A DNA stretch of 40,380 bases, taken from NCBI GenBank assembly GCA_040757335.1, contig JBFLXB010000003.1, positions 13,519 to 53,898 of the forward strand. Direction: 5' to 3'. A program made the position numbers and the translations under genes. Under the pieces are notes generated by a model. The model made no database searches, was not told where the DNA came from, and was given only the letters and a program-made list of their open reading frames with translations. The DNA comes from Nitrospirota bacterium. GTDB lineage: Bacteria > Nitrospirota > Nitrospiria > 2-01-FULL-66-17. Below, piece after piece: positions 30,927 to 38,486 of the stretch (positions are counted from its first letter, which is position 1; each line of letters starts with the position of its first letter).

Positions 30927-32225
30927 ATGAAGCGCGTTGGGACAGCCCTGTGGTTGGTGATTGTTCTCGCGGCAAGTGGAACCGAGCCATCGTTCGGAGC
31001 CCGCGATGAGCCCGCGACGGTGTTAACTGTGGACCGCGCGGTCGAATTGGCTCTGGAGCGCAACATGGATGTACTGGTGAGCCGGTTCGGTCTGGATCGG
31101 GCAGAGGCGAATCGACTCCTCGCCGCGGCGTACCCGAACCCCGAGTATTGGTTCAACCAGGAAGGCCTGTCCGCCGGATTTGAGCGCGAGGCCAACAATG
31201 TTCGCTACCACCGGATCGAACAGGTCATCGAGGGATTCGGGAAGCGGCGACACCGGGCGGCCGCCGGCGAGGCCGGCGTCGAAGAGGCGCGTGCGGAGTT
31301 TCAGGACACGGTACGCCTTCTGATTTTTGAGCTCAGGAAAACGTTTTACGAGGTCCTGCTGACGCAAGCGAACGCGGAAACAGCCGCCGCCAACCTCCAG
31401 CGGTTTCGTGAGGTCGTGGCGATCACCGAGTCCCGCTTCGAGCAGGGCGAGATTCCGGAGGCGGATGTGATTCGCACCAGGGTCGAGGCGCTTCGCTTCG
31501 AAGACGACGCGAGGTCGGCCGGGGTGGTATTGGCCACGGCCAAGAGTCGGTTGGCCCTCCTGATCGGTCTGGACGGGCCGGTGGAGGTCCAAGGCTCATT
31601 GGAACGCGACCTGGATCAGCTGCTTGCGGAGCCCGTGTCCTCGGCCGATCGCCTGGTCGAGCGGGCATTGGCCGCAAGACCGGATCTGGCAGCTGTCCAG
31701 GCGAGCCAGCGTCGGGCCGAAAGCGAAATGAGGCGGAATCGCGCGTTGCGCTACCCCGACCTGACGGTGGGGTTGGAGTCCGAGTACAGCGCGGGGGTGC
31801 AGGGCGCGGATGATCTCTCGACGTTCGGGTTCGGTCTGGGTGTCACGCTCCCGATCTGGAATCGGAATCGAGGCGGGATTGCCCTGGCTCAGGCCGATCT
31901 TAGGCAGGCTGAAACGCGGGTGCAGCAGCAGGAGCGCGTGATCCGGGCCGAGATCGAGACCGGGCTGGAGCAACTCCGGGTGAGCGCCGAGCGGGTCCGG
32001 GCGGTGCGCTCGCAACTACTGCCGCAAAGTCAGGAGTCCCTAACGATCGCCAAGGCGCTGTACGAGGAAGGGGCCACCGGCCTGCTGCAACTGCTCGACG
32101 CGCAACGCGCCTTCAACGAGACCCAGCTTCGCGCCCACCAGATCCTTTTCGAATACCACGTCAACCGGTGGCTGCTCGAACGCGCCGTGGGAGCCGAGTT
32201 GGTGACGCTGGGAGCGGCACCATGA
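30927..32225 (+). CDS. czcC: Outer-membrane channel of a heavy-metal RND efflux system (CzcC-like)
   Basis: 432 residues. The ATG at 30927 is favoured over the GTG at 30921 because AGGAG (30915-30919) then sits 7 bp away. A signal peptide spans about 1-24. The TolC/OEP repeat pattern is clear: two similar halves with long helices and the strand region FGFGLGVTLPIWNRNRGGI, ending LLQLLDAQRAFNETQLRAHQ. It forms the tunnel of the CzcCBA pump in the outer membrane. The stop overlaps the ATGA at 32222, and czcB's likely start is 48 bp further on. Confidence 0.9.
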   Translation: MKRVGTALWLVIVLAASGTEPSFGARDEPATVLTVDRAVELALERNMDVLVSRFGLDRAEANRLLAAAYPNPEYWFNQEGLSAGFEREANNVRYHRIEQVIEGFGKRRHRAAAGEAGVEEARAEFQDTVRLLIFELRKTFYEVLLTQANAETAAANLQRFREVVAITESRFEQGEIPEADVIRTRVEALRFEDDARSAGVVLATAKSRLALLIGLDGPVEVQGSLERDLDQLLAEPVSSADRLVERALAARPDLAAVQASQRRAESEMRRNRALRYPDLTVGLESEYSAGVQGADDLSTFGFGLGVTLPIWNRNRGGIALAQADLRQAETRVQQQERVIRAEIETGLEQLRVSAERVRAVRSQLLPQSQESLTIAKALYEEGATGLLQLLDAQRAFNETQLRAHQILFEYHVNRWLLERAVGAELVTLGAAP

Positions 32226-32272
32226 CTGGGCCGATGACGATATCAATTGAAACCGCAACCAAGGAGCAGTCT

Positions 32273-33475
32273 ATGTGGAACAGAAACCGCCTGAGCGTCG
32301 GGCGGGGGATGACGTTGGCGGCCGTTGCCGGCGTGTTTGCGCTGGTCGTGCTGGGGTGTTCGGAATCCGGCGACACGCACGCCGCGGAGTCCGATCCGGG
32401 CAGATCCGATGTCGGAGGCGCCAGGGTGCTTCGGATAACGCCAGAGGCCATTGCCGTGATCGGGCTCAGGACCGAGACAGCCGCACGCGGCCGCCTTCGA
32501 CTGCCCTTGCAGGTCAGCGGGCGCGTGACCTACGACGAGAACCGGTTCGCCCAAGTCAGCGCCCCCATCGCCGGCCGGGTCCAAAGCTTTCGCGCCACGA
32601 TCGGCGATCGGGTGAAGCAGGGCGAGCCGCTGGCTTTCATCGAAAGCCCGGACATCGGTCGGGCGCAATCGGATTACCTCCGCGCCATGGCCGATCGTGA
32701 CGTGGCGGAGCGCGCGTTCGAGCGGGCCAAGGTCTTGTTCGAGAAGAAGGGCGTAAGTCGCGGGGAGGTCCAGCGCCTGGAGGGTGACGCGCTGCGCGCC
32801 CGAGCTGCAGTCCAGGAAGCCAAACACCATCTCAGCATCCTGGGCTTTTCAGACGAGGCCGTGGCGAAGTTGGGCGAGACCGGTACGGCCCAGACCACAA
32901 TGCCCTTGGTGTCGCCCCTGTCTGGCGTGGTCGTCCGCCACGAGGCGTTTACGGGGGCGGGAGTCGAGCCAACGCAGATGCTGTATCTGGTCGCTGATCT
33001 TTCTGAGGTGTGGGTCGAAGCGGACGTCTACGAACGAGACATCGCGCGTGTGAAACCTGGACAGGACGCCGACATTCGCGTCCAGGCGTATCCGGACCGC
33101 GTGTTTTCAGGCCGCGTGGAGACGCTCGGCCGTGCGCTCGACGAGAAGACGCGTACGCTGATGGTGCGGGTCGTGGTGCCGAACCGCGATGAGGCGCTCA
33201 AACCCGGCATGCTGGCGCAGGTCGGTCTCCTCACGGACGCGGGTGAAGAGGCGCTGACAGTGTCGGCCGACGCGGTGCAGCGCGACGGCGAGCGGTCCCT
33301 CGTGTTCGTGGAGCAGGCGCCGGGCGTCTTTGCGATCCGTGAAGTCACGGTCGGACGGACCGCCGGGGGTCGCGTCGAGATCCGGACAGGCGTCGACGCC
33401 GGAGAAAAGGTGGTGACCACCGGGAGCTTTCGGCTCAAATCCGAGATGAAGAAGACCGAGATGGAGGCGGGCTGA
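32273..33475 (+). CDS. czcB: Periplasmic adaptor lipoprotein of heavy-metal RND efflux (CzcB-like)
   Basis: 400 residues. The ATG at 32273 is chosen for AAGGAG (32261-32266) and the signal that follows; upstream in-frame ATGs at 32222 and 32234 lack these. The signal ends FALVVLGC (Cys29), a lipoprotein site. The HlyD-type order is present: a barrel-sandwich half (SAPIAGRVQSFRATIGDRVKQGEPLAFI), a helical hairpin (DVAERAFERAKVLFEKKGVS), the second lipoyl half (PLVSPLSGVVVRHEAF) and a beta-barrel (GQDADIRVQAYP). It links CzcA to CzcC across the periplasm. There is no N-terminal His-rich metal-binding extension, unlike some CzcB. Confidence 0.9.
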   Translation: MWNRNRLSVGRGMTLAAVAGVFALVVLGCSESGDTHAAESDPGRSDVGGARVLRITPEAIAVIGLRTETAARGRLRLPLQVSGRVTYDENRFAQVSAPIAGRVQSFRATIGDRVKQGEPLAFIESPDIGRAQSDYLRAMADRDVAERAFERAKVLFEKKGVSRGEVQRLEGDALRARAAVQEAKHHLSILGFSDEAVAKLGETGTAQTTMPLVSPLSGVVVRHEAFTGAGVEPTQMLYLVADLSEVWVEADVYERDIARVKPGQDADIRVQAYPDRVFSGRVETLGRALDEKTRTLMVRVVVPNRDEALKPGMLAQVGLLTDAGEEALTVSADAVQRDGERSLVFVEQAPGVFAIREVTVGRTAGGRVEIRTGVDAGEKVVTTGSFRLKSEMKKTEMEAG

Positions 33476-33476
33476 C

Positions 33477-36400
33477 ATGATCGACCGTCTCATCACGTTT
33501 GCGCTCAAGCAGCGCCTCCTCATCTTGCTGGCGGTGGCGATTCTGATCGGCGGCGGGATCCTGGCCTTTGCGCGCCTTCCGATCGACGCCTTCCCGGACG
33601 TCACCAATATCCAGGTTCAGGTCATCACCAAAGCGCCGGGAATGTCGCCGGTGGAAGTCGAGCAGTTGGTGACCTTCCCCTTGGAAGTGGATCTGATGGG
33701 GCTTCCCAAGAAGACCGAGTTGCGGTCGATCTCCAAATTCGGCATTTCGGTCATCACCGTGGTCTTCGAGGACGGTACGGACATCTATTGGGCGCGGCAG
33801 ACCGTGCTCGAGCGGTTTCTCCAGGCCAAGGAAAAGCTCTCGCCAGGCGTGGAATCCATGCTGGGGCCGATCAGCACCGGATTGGGAGAGGTGTATCAGT
33901 ACCGGTTGCACGGGCCTGACTACGATCTGACCGAGCTGCGCACGCTCCAGGATTGGGTGGTCAGACCATTGCTGCGGACTGTGCCCGGCGTGGCGGACGT
34001 GAACAATCTCGGCGGGTTTCCCAAGGAGTACCAGGTCTTGGTGGATCCCGACCGCCTGAAGAACTTCGGACTCACGCTGCGGCAGGTCTTTGAAGCCGTG
34101 GAACGTAACAACGCCAATGTCGGCGGTGGGTTCATTCGCCACCAGGAAGAGCAGTACGTGGTTCGGGGCCTGGGGATGATCCATACCATCGAGGACATTA
34201 AGAATATCGTGGTCGCGTCGGAGCGCGGTACGCCCATCTTTCTCCGGGACGTGGCCGAGATCCGGCTTGGGTCGCGGACTCGGTACGGCGGGGTGACATC
34301 CGAAGGCAAAGGCGAAGCGGTCGAAGGGTTGGTGCTCATGCTGATGGGGGGCAACAGCCGCGAGATCGTCACCAACGTCAAGGCCAAGGTCGAGGAGATC
34401 AACCGCGTGTTGCCCCAAGGCGTCTCGATCGTCCCGTTCTACGATCGAACCGAATTGGTCAATCGCGCGCTCTGGACCGTGGAAAAGGCCCTGCTGGAAG
34501 GGGCGGTGCTGGTGGTGGCGGTGTTGATCCTGTTTTTGGGCAATCTCCGCAGCGCAGTGATCGTGTCGCTGATGCTGCCGCTTTCGGTCCTGTTCACGTT
34601 CGTCCTGATGAAGGGCCTGGGGCTCTCGGCCAACCTCATGTCACTGGGCGGGCTCGCCATCGGAATCGGGATGCTGGTGGACGGCGCCGTGGTCATGGTC
34701 GAGAACATCTACCGGCATCTGGCCGACAAACAGGCCCGGGGCGGCTCGACCCTTCACCACATCCTGGAGGCCGCGCGCGAGGTGGGTCGCCCGGTGCTGT
34801 TCGGCATCCTCATCATCATCGTGGTGTTTCTGCCCCTGTTCAGCCTCACCGGTGTCGAGGGTAAATTGTTCAAGCCGCTGGCCTTCACGGTCGCGTTCGC
34901 GATGTTGGGCTCGCTGATCCTCTCCCTGACGCTGGTGCCGGTGCTCTGCTCGTTGCTGCTGGCCGCGGGGGTCAAAGAGCGGGAACCGTGGCCGGTGCGC
35001 AAGGTGCGGGAGCGGTACCGACGGGTGCTCGATGCCGCGCTCGCCCGTCCGAAGGCCCTGGTGGGCGGCGCCGTGGCCTTGCTGGCGGGCGCGCTCGCGC
35101 TGTTTCCGTTCATCGGCAAGGAATTCGTGCCTACCCTGGACGAGGGCGACGTCGTGATCAACGTCACGCGGCTGCCCAGCATTTCGCTGGACGATTCGCT
35201 TCGGATCAACGGCGAGGTCGAACGGGCCTTGATGCAGTTCCCGGAGGTCAAGACCATTGTGACCCGAACCGGCACCGACGAGATCGGCGTGGACCCCATG
35301 GGACCGGAGTTGTCGGACATTTTCATCATCCTCAAGCCTGAACGCGAATGGACGGTGGGAACTAAGGATGAGTTGAAGGAGAAGATGCGGGAAGCGATGG
35401 ACCGGATCCCGGGCATTGCCTACGTATTCTCCCAACCCATCCAGATGCGCGTGGACGAAATGCTAGCCGGCGTGCGCGCACAGATCGCGGTGAAGGTCTT
35501 TGGCGAGGATATGGACGTGCTGGCGGACCAGGCCGGCCGCATCGAACGAGTACTCCGAGGCATCCCCGGTGCGGTGGACGTGCGGACCGAACAAGTGTCG
35601 GGCCAGTATTTTCTGGAAGTCGAGGCCGACCGGCAGGCGCTCGCCCGCTATGGGATCAACGTGGCGGACCTCAACGAGGTGGTGGAGACCGCGATCGGGG
35701 GGAAGGTGGCCACCGACGTGGTGGAAGGCCAGCGGCGGTTCGGGGTGCTGGTGCGGTTTCCAGAGGCGGTGCGTGGAGATGTGCAGTCCGTGGAAAACCT
35801 GGCGGTGAGCGCTCCGGACGGCGCTAGAATCCCGCTCAAACAACTGGCGACGATCCGCGTGGCAGAGGGACCGGTGCAGATCAACCGCGAAGAGGGCAGC
35901 CGGCGGATTGTGATCGAAGCCAACGTGGAAGGTCGCGACATCGCGTCGTTCGTGGCCGAGGGACAGCAGCGCATCGCAGAATCCGTGGCGCTTCCGCCGG
36001 GATACTACGTGACGTGGGGCGGCCAGTTCGAAAATCAGCAGCGCGCCATGCGTCGCCTGGGAATTGTGGTGCCGGTGGCCCTGTTCTTGATTTTCCTGCT
36101 GCTGTTTACCGCATTCAATAAATTGCGGCACGCGCTGCTGATTCTGGCCAACATCCCGTTCGCGTTGATCGGCGGTATCGTGTCGCTCTTTCTCTTCGGC
36201 CTGTATCTGTCAGTGCCCGCGTCGGTGGGGTTCATCGCGCTGTTCGGGGTGGCGATCCTCAACGGCGTGGTCCTGGTCTCCACCTTCAATCAGTTGCGGC
36301 AAGAGGGGATGGCGCTGGAGGAGGCGGTCCGTATCGGGTCCGAACGGCGGCTGCGGCCGGTGCTCATGACCGCACTGGTCGCGAGCCTCGGGCTCGTGCC

Positions 36401-36620
36401 GTTGCTCTTGGCCACCGGCCCGGGCTCCGAGGTGCAGAAGCCCTTGGCGGTGGTGGTCGTCGGCGGTCTGATCACATCGACCGCTCTGACTCTGCTGGTC
36501 TTGCCCGCCTTGTACCGGTGGGTCGAGGGGCGGCGCGAGCGAGAGTACGGGCCCGACGGCACGGTGCCCGGCGCGTCCGAGGCCGATCTCCCCGTTGAGA
36601 GCGAGGGGGTTGCGCGATGA
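33477..36620 (+). CDS. czcA: Heavy-metal RND efflux transporter (CzcA-like)
   Basis: 1047 residues, the full HME-RND length. It starts MIDRLITFALKQRLLILLAV and has the first periplasmic loop PIDAFPDVTNIQVQV. SQPIQMRVDEMLAGVRAQI and AVKVFGEDMDVL match the CzcA rather than the CusA pattern. In TM4, GIGMLVDGAVVMVEN keeps Asp402 and Glu409 (equivalent to CzcA Asp408 and Glu415), but the first acidic residue of DFG is Gly396. It is a proton-driven exporter of divalent cations (Zn, Co, Cd or Ni) through CzcBC. It begins 1 bp after czcB with GGAGG upstream, and its TGA overlaps the P-II gene start. Confidence 0.94.
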   Translation: MIDRLITFALKQRLLILLAVAILIGGGILAFARLPIDAFPDVTNIQVQVITKAPGMSPVEVEQLVTFPLEVDLMGLPKKTELRSISKFGISVITVVFEDGTDIYWARQTVLERFLQAKEKLSPGVESMLGPISTGLGEVYQYRLHGPDYDLTELRTLQDWVVRPLLRTVPGVADVNNLGGFPKEYQVLVDPDRLKNFGLTLRQVFEAVERNNANVGGGFIRHQEEQYVVRGLGMIHTIEDIKNIVVASERGTPIFLRDVAEIRLGSRTRYGGVTSEGKGEAVEGLVLMLMGGNSREIVTNVKAKVEEINRVLPQGVSIVPFYDRTELVNRALWTVEKALLEGAVLVVAVLILFLGNLRSAVIVSLMLPLSVLFTFVLMKGLGLSANLMSLGGLAIGIGMLVDGAVVMVENIYRHLADKQARGGSTLHHILEAAREVGRPVLFGILIIIVVFLPLFSLTGVEGKLFKPLAFTVAFAMLGSLILSLTLVPVLCSLLLAAGVKEREPWPVRKVRERYRRVLDAALARPKALVGGAVALLAGALALFPFIGKEFVPTLDEGDVVINVTRLPSISLDDSLRINGEVERALMQFPEVKTIVTRTGTDEIGVDPMGPELSDIFIILKPEREWTVGTKDELKEKMREAMDRIPGIAYVFSQPIQMRVDEMLAGVRAQIAVKVFGEDMDVLADQAGRIERVLRGIPGAVDVRTEQVSGQYFLEVEADRQALARYGINVADLNEVVETAIGGKVATDVVEGQRRFGVLVRFPEAVRGDVQSVENLAVSAPDGARIPLKQLATIRVAEGPVQINREEGSRRIVIEANVEGRDIASFVAEGQQRIAESVALPPGYYVTWGGQFENQQRAMRRLGIVVPVALFLIFLLLFTAFNKLRHALLILANIPFALIGGIVSLFLFGLYLSVPASVGFIALFGVAILNGVVLVSTFNQLRQEGMALEEAVRIGSERRLRPVLMTALVASLGLVPLLLATGPGSEVQKPLAVVVVGGLITSTALTLLVLPALYRWVEGRREREYGPDGTVPGASEADLPVESEGVAR

Positions 36621-36973
36621 AAGCGGTCAACGCGTATATCCGGCATGCATTGGTGGGGAAAGTGATCGAAGCACTACGGCGGGCTGGATTTTCCAACATG
36701 ACGCTTCTCGATGCGAAAGGGGTGACCACCGGCTTGCCGGCGGAGGAGTATGACTACTCGTTGGAACTTGCCGAGCAGTACATCAACGTGGTCAGGCTGG
36801 AAATCGTCTGTAGCGACCAGGATGCCGATGGGATCGTGCGCATCATCGGAGTAAACGCGCACACGGGCAAGCCGGGCGATGGTCTGGTTTTTGTCACGCC
36901 GGTCGACCACACCGTGCGGATCGCGACGTGGGGAGAGGACTCCGAAGGCGCCCTCGGGTCGGGGAGTGCATAG
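36617..36973 (+). CDS. P-II-like protein linked to metal efflux
   Basis: 118 residues. The P-II fold signature is present: MKAVNAYIRHALVGKVIEAL then GFSNMTLLDAKG at the start, and GKPGDGLVFVTPVDHTVRI near the end, matching the P-II phosphate-binding and C-terminal strands. The T-loop region (GLPAEEYDYSLELAEQY) is unlike that of GlnB/GlnK and has no clear uridylylation-site context. A separate P-II group (PII-NG) is known to sit next to czc-type efflux genes, and this fits. It probably senses a nucleotide or metal state and acts on CzcA. It overlaps czcA by 4 bp (ATGA). Confidence 0.85.
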   Translation: MKAVNAYIRHALVGKVIEALRRAGFSNMTLLDAKGVTTGLPAEEYDYSLELAEQYINVVRLEIVCSDQDADGIVRIIGVNAHTGKPGDGLVFVTPVDHTVRIATWGEDSEGALGSGSA

Positions 36974-37006
36974 GAAGCGGCGCGTCCGACGGCCATTGGA
37001 CGACGC

Positions 37007-37039
37007 CAGGGGCCGACCAGCAAGGCGGGCCCGCCCCTG
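37007..37039 (+). terminator. Possible terminator after the czc operon
   Basis: CAGGGGC (37007-37013) pairs with GCCCCTG (37033-37039), with the internal self-palindrome GGCGGGCCCGCC. A second small stem (CGTCC/GGACG, 36983-37002) precedes it. There is no U-run. Confidence 0.35.
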
Positions 37040-37118
37040 AGCACGAGTGATCAAAACGGACTGGTGGAATCGCCTGTAAGTGTTGTAGGATGAAAACCTC
37101 AACCGCCGGGACGAAGGT

Positions 37119-37727
37119 ATGAACATATACCGCCAACGGTCTCCCAGAGCGGCGAAAATCCTTGGGCTCGCGTTGGCCGTCGTCATAACCTTTTCGCTGG
37201 CGCCAGCCGCACTCGCCGGCGCGGTGTATCAGTGGACGGACGCCGACGGAGCCATCCACTTCACCGATGATCCCGGCAAGATTCCCAAGAAGTTCCGGGA
37301 TACGGTGAAAGAGATTCGTCCTCCCGATGAGCCGGACGAGCCGGAAGGCGGTCCCTCGTCGGAGCCGGAGGCTCAGCCTCGAACGCAGAAGCAGCCGGAA
37401 CCGGCTTCCGAGCCAGAGCCTGCCCAGGTAGCGCCTTCCGAACCGGTTGACGCTCGCGGCCACAACGAGAAATGGTGGAGGCAGCGGGTGCAAGAATGGC
37501 AAGACCAGAAGGCCGATGCCCAGGCGAAGCTGGCGGACGCGCAGGAACGGTTGGGGCGTGAGCGGTTTCTCAACGCGACCACGGGCAACATGCTACGGAT
37601 CCAGGAGATCTCCGCCGAGGTGGAGATGTATGAGAAACAGATCCGCGAAGCGGAGAACATGCTCACTGAGATTCTGCCCGACGAAGCCCGCAAGGCACAA
37701 GCCCCTCCCGGATGGCTGCGGGAGTAA
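37119..37727 (+). CDS. DUF4124-domain exported protein with coiled coil
   Basis: 202 residues. A signal peptide (about 1-33, ending PAALAGA) is followed by a DUF4124 unit (VYQWTDADGAIHFTDDPGKI, about 36-65), a Pro/Glu/Ser-rich linker (about 68-112) and a coiled coil (about 118-188, DQKADAQAKLADAQERLGRE). DUF4124 function is not known; the domain is common in exported proteins of Proteobacteria and related groups. It is separated by 145 bp from the P-II gene and by repeat element C from the next gene, so it seems monocistronic. Confidence 0.8.
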   Translation: MNIYRQRSPRAAKILGLALAVVITFSLAPAALAGAVYQWTDADGAIHFTDDPGKIPKKFRDTVKEIRPPDEPDEPEGGPSSEPEAQPRTQKQPEPASEPEPAQVAPSEPVDARGHNEKWWRQRVQEWQDQKADAQAKLADAQERLGRERFLNATTGNMLRIQEISAEVEMYEKQIREAENMLTEILPDEARKAQAPPGWLRE

Positions 37728-37774
37728 CTGCACTAGCCGTCAGCCGAGCGACGTTCCTGCCAACTGTCGTCTCC

Positions 37775-38016
37775 AGCCCGGGTTATTCATGAAGCATCTG
37801 CTGCACCCGCGGATACGCCGCTGCAACAGGCGGTCTCGCCGCTCAGTCGGTCAACGTACTACAGGGAGTACGCCTCCCTCCTTGCTGCGCCATGTGCAAG
37901 GTACTCCCAAGGCCCATTGCCAGCGCCTGCAGCGCGAAGCACATTCGCGGCTCCGAGCGCCTGTTTCGCGGGCGTCTGCGCGGGTTCGCAACGAACCTTC
38001 ATGAATAACCCGGGCT
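37775..38016. repeat. Palindromic intergenic element C
   Basis: AGCCCGGGTTATTCATGAAG (37775-37794) is repeated exactly inverted at 37997-38016, so 20-bp perfect terminal inverted repeats bound a 242-bp element. Inside is ACGTAC (37854-37859), 8 nt, GTACGCCTCC (37868-37877), as in elements A and B. CATCTGCTGC near the left end is shared with element A. It fills the gap between the DUF4124 gene and the next small gene. No gene is seen in it. Confidence 0.85.
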
Positions 38017-38021
38017 AACGA

Positions 38022-38050
38022 TTGCCTAATCCACTGCCTGGTGCTAGAGT
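38022..38050 (+). promoter_or_regulatory. Promoter for the small exported protein and porin/SBP module 2
   Basis: -35 TTGCCT (38022-38027), 17-bp spacer, -10 TAGAGT (38045-38050), starting 6 bp after element C. The ATG at 38061 is 10 bp after the -10, again a leaderless arrangement. GGTGCTA (38040-38046) equals one half of the NikR-like dyad, but the other half is missing. Confidence 0.5.
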
Positions 38051-38060
38051 GTGCCCTCGT

Positions 38061-38342
38061 ATGAAACGAGGGATTCTCGTCCCGGCGATCTGGGGCCTGG
38101 TTCTCTACCTGGGCCTGTTCTCGGGCTTTGCTCTGCTCCACGCATACGGCCAGGACGAGCTCGCCGACGCCCACGGATGCGTGATCGGCGCCTGGGTGCA
38201 ACACGCGAACGCCACCGATCCGTCAACGGCGCCGCCGGTTCCTCTGCCGTGTTTTCTCGGACTCCTTGAAACTGCTTCGAACACCGCGTTGCTCAAGGCG
38301 CTGCCCAGCGCCACCTCTCGCGGTCCTCCTTCCCGCGCGTAA
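38061..38342 (+). CDS. Small exported or membrane protein of unknown function
   Basis: 93 residues from ATG 38061. One hydrophobic segment (about 5-27, ILVPAIWGLVLYLGLFSGF) is followed by a short exported part with His at 27, 38 and 48 and cysteines at 40 (HGC) and 64 (PLPC). Pro/Ala/Ser-rich tail. It is not a family I recognise. It has the same context as the His-rich gene at 30393: promoter next to the ATG, a structured gap, then a metal-transport gene. Coding is supported by the signal segment and by promoter position only. Confidence 0.5.
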   Translation: MKRGILVPAIWGLVLYLGLFSGFALLHAYGQDELADAHGCVIGAWVQHANATDPSTAPPVPLPCFLGLLETASNTALLKALPSATSRGPPSRA

Positions 38343-38356
38343 CCCCATCCACTCCT

Positions 38357-38410
38357 GACACTCGGATTCCTCCGACCGCGGCATGTGTCGCCGGCGGTCA
38401 CGCGAGTGTC
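38357..38410 (+). promoter_or_regulatory. Nested stem-loop before the porin (module 2)
   Basis: Outer stem GACACTCG (38357-38364) with CGAGTGTC (38403-38410), inner stem GACCGC (38374-38379) with GCGGTC (38394-38399). It lies 14 bp after the small gene and 76 bp before the porin start. It may act as an RNA element controlling read-through. Confidence 0.45.
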
Positions 38411-38486
38411 CTCACAGTTTCGCGTGTCGTCGCCTGAGTCCGGGCCGCTCTCCGTCCCGGGCCGGCAGACGAATGAAGGAGGAACG

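Noticed and set aside
33477-36620. Assignment as a copper/silver CusA pump
   Set aside because: The VDGAVVMVEN and SQPIQMRVDEM segments follow the CzcA pattern rather than the CusA pattern, and no CusF or copper-binding Met cluster was seen.
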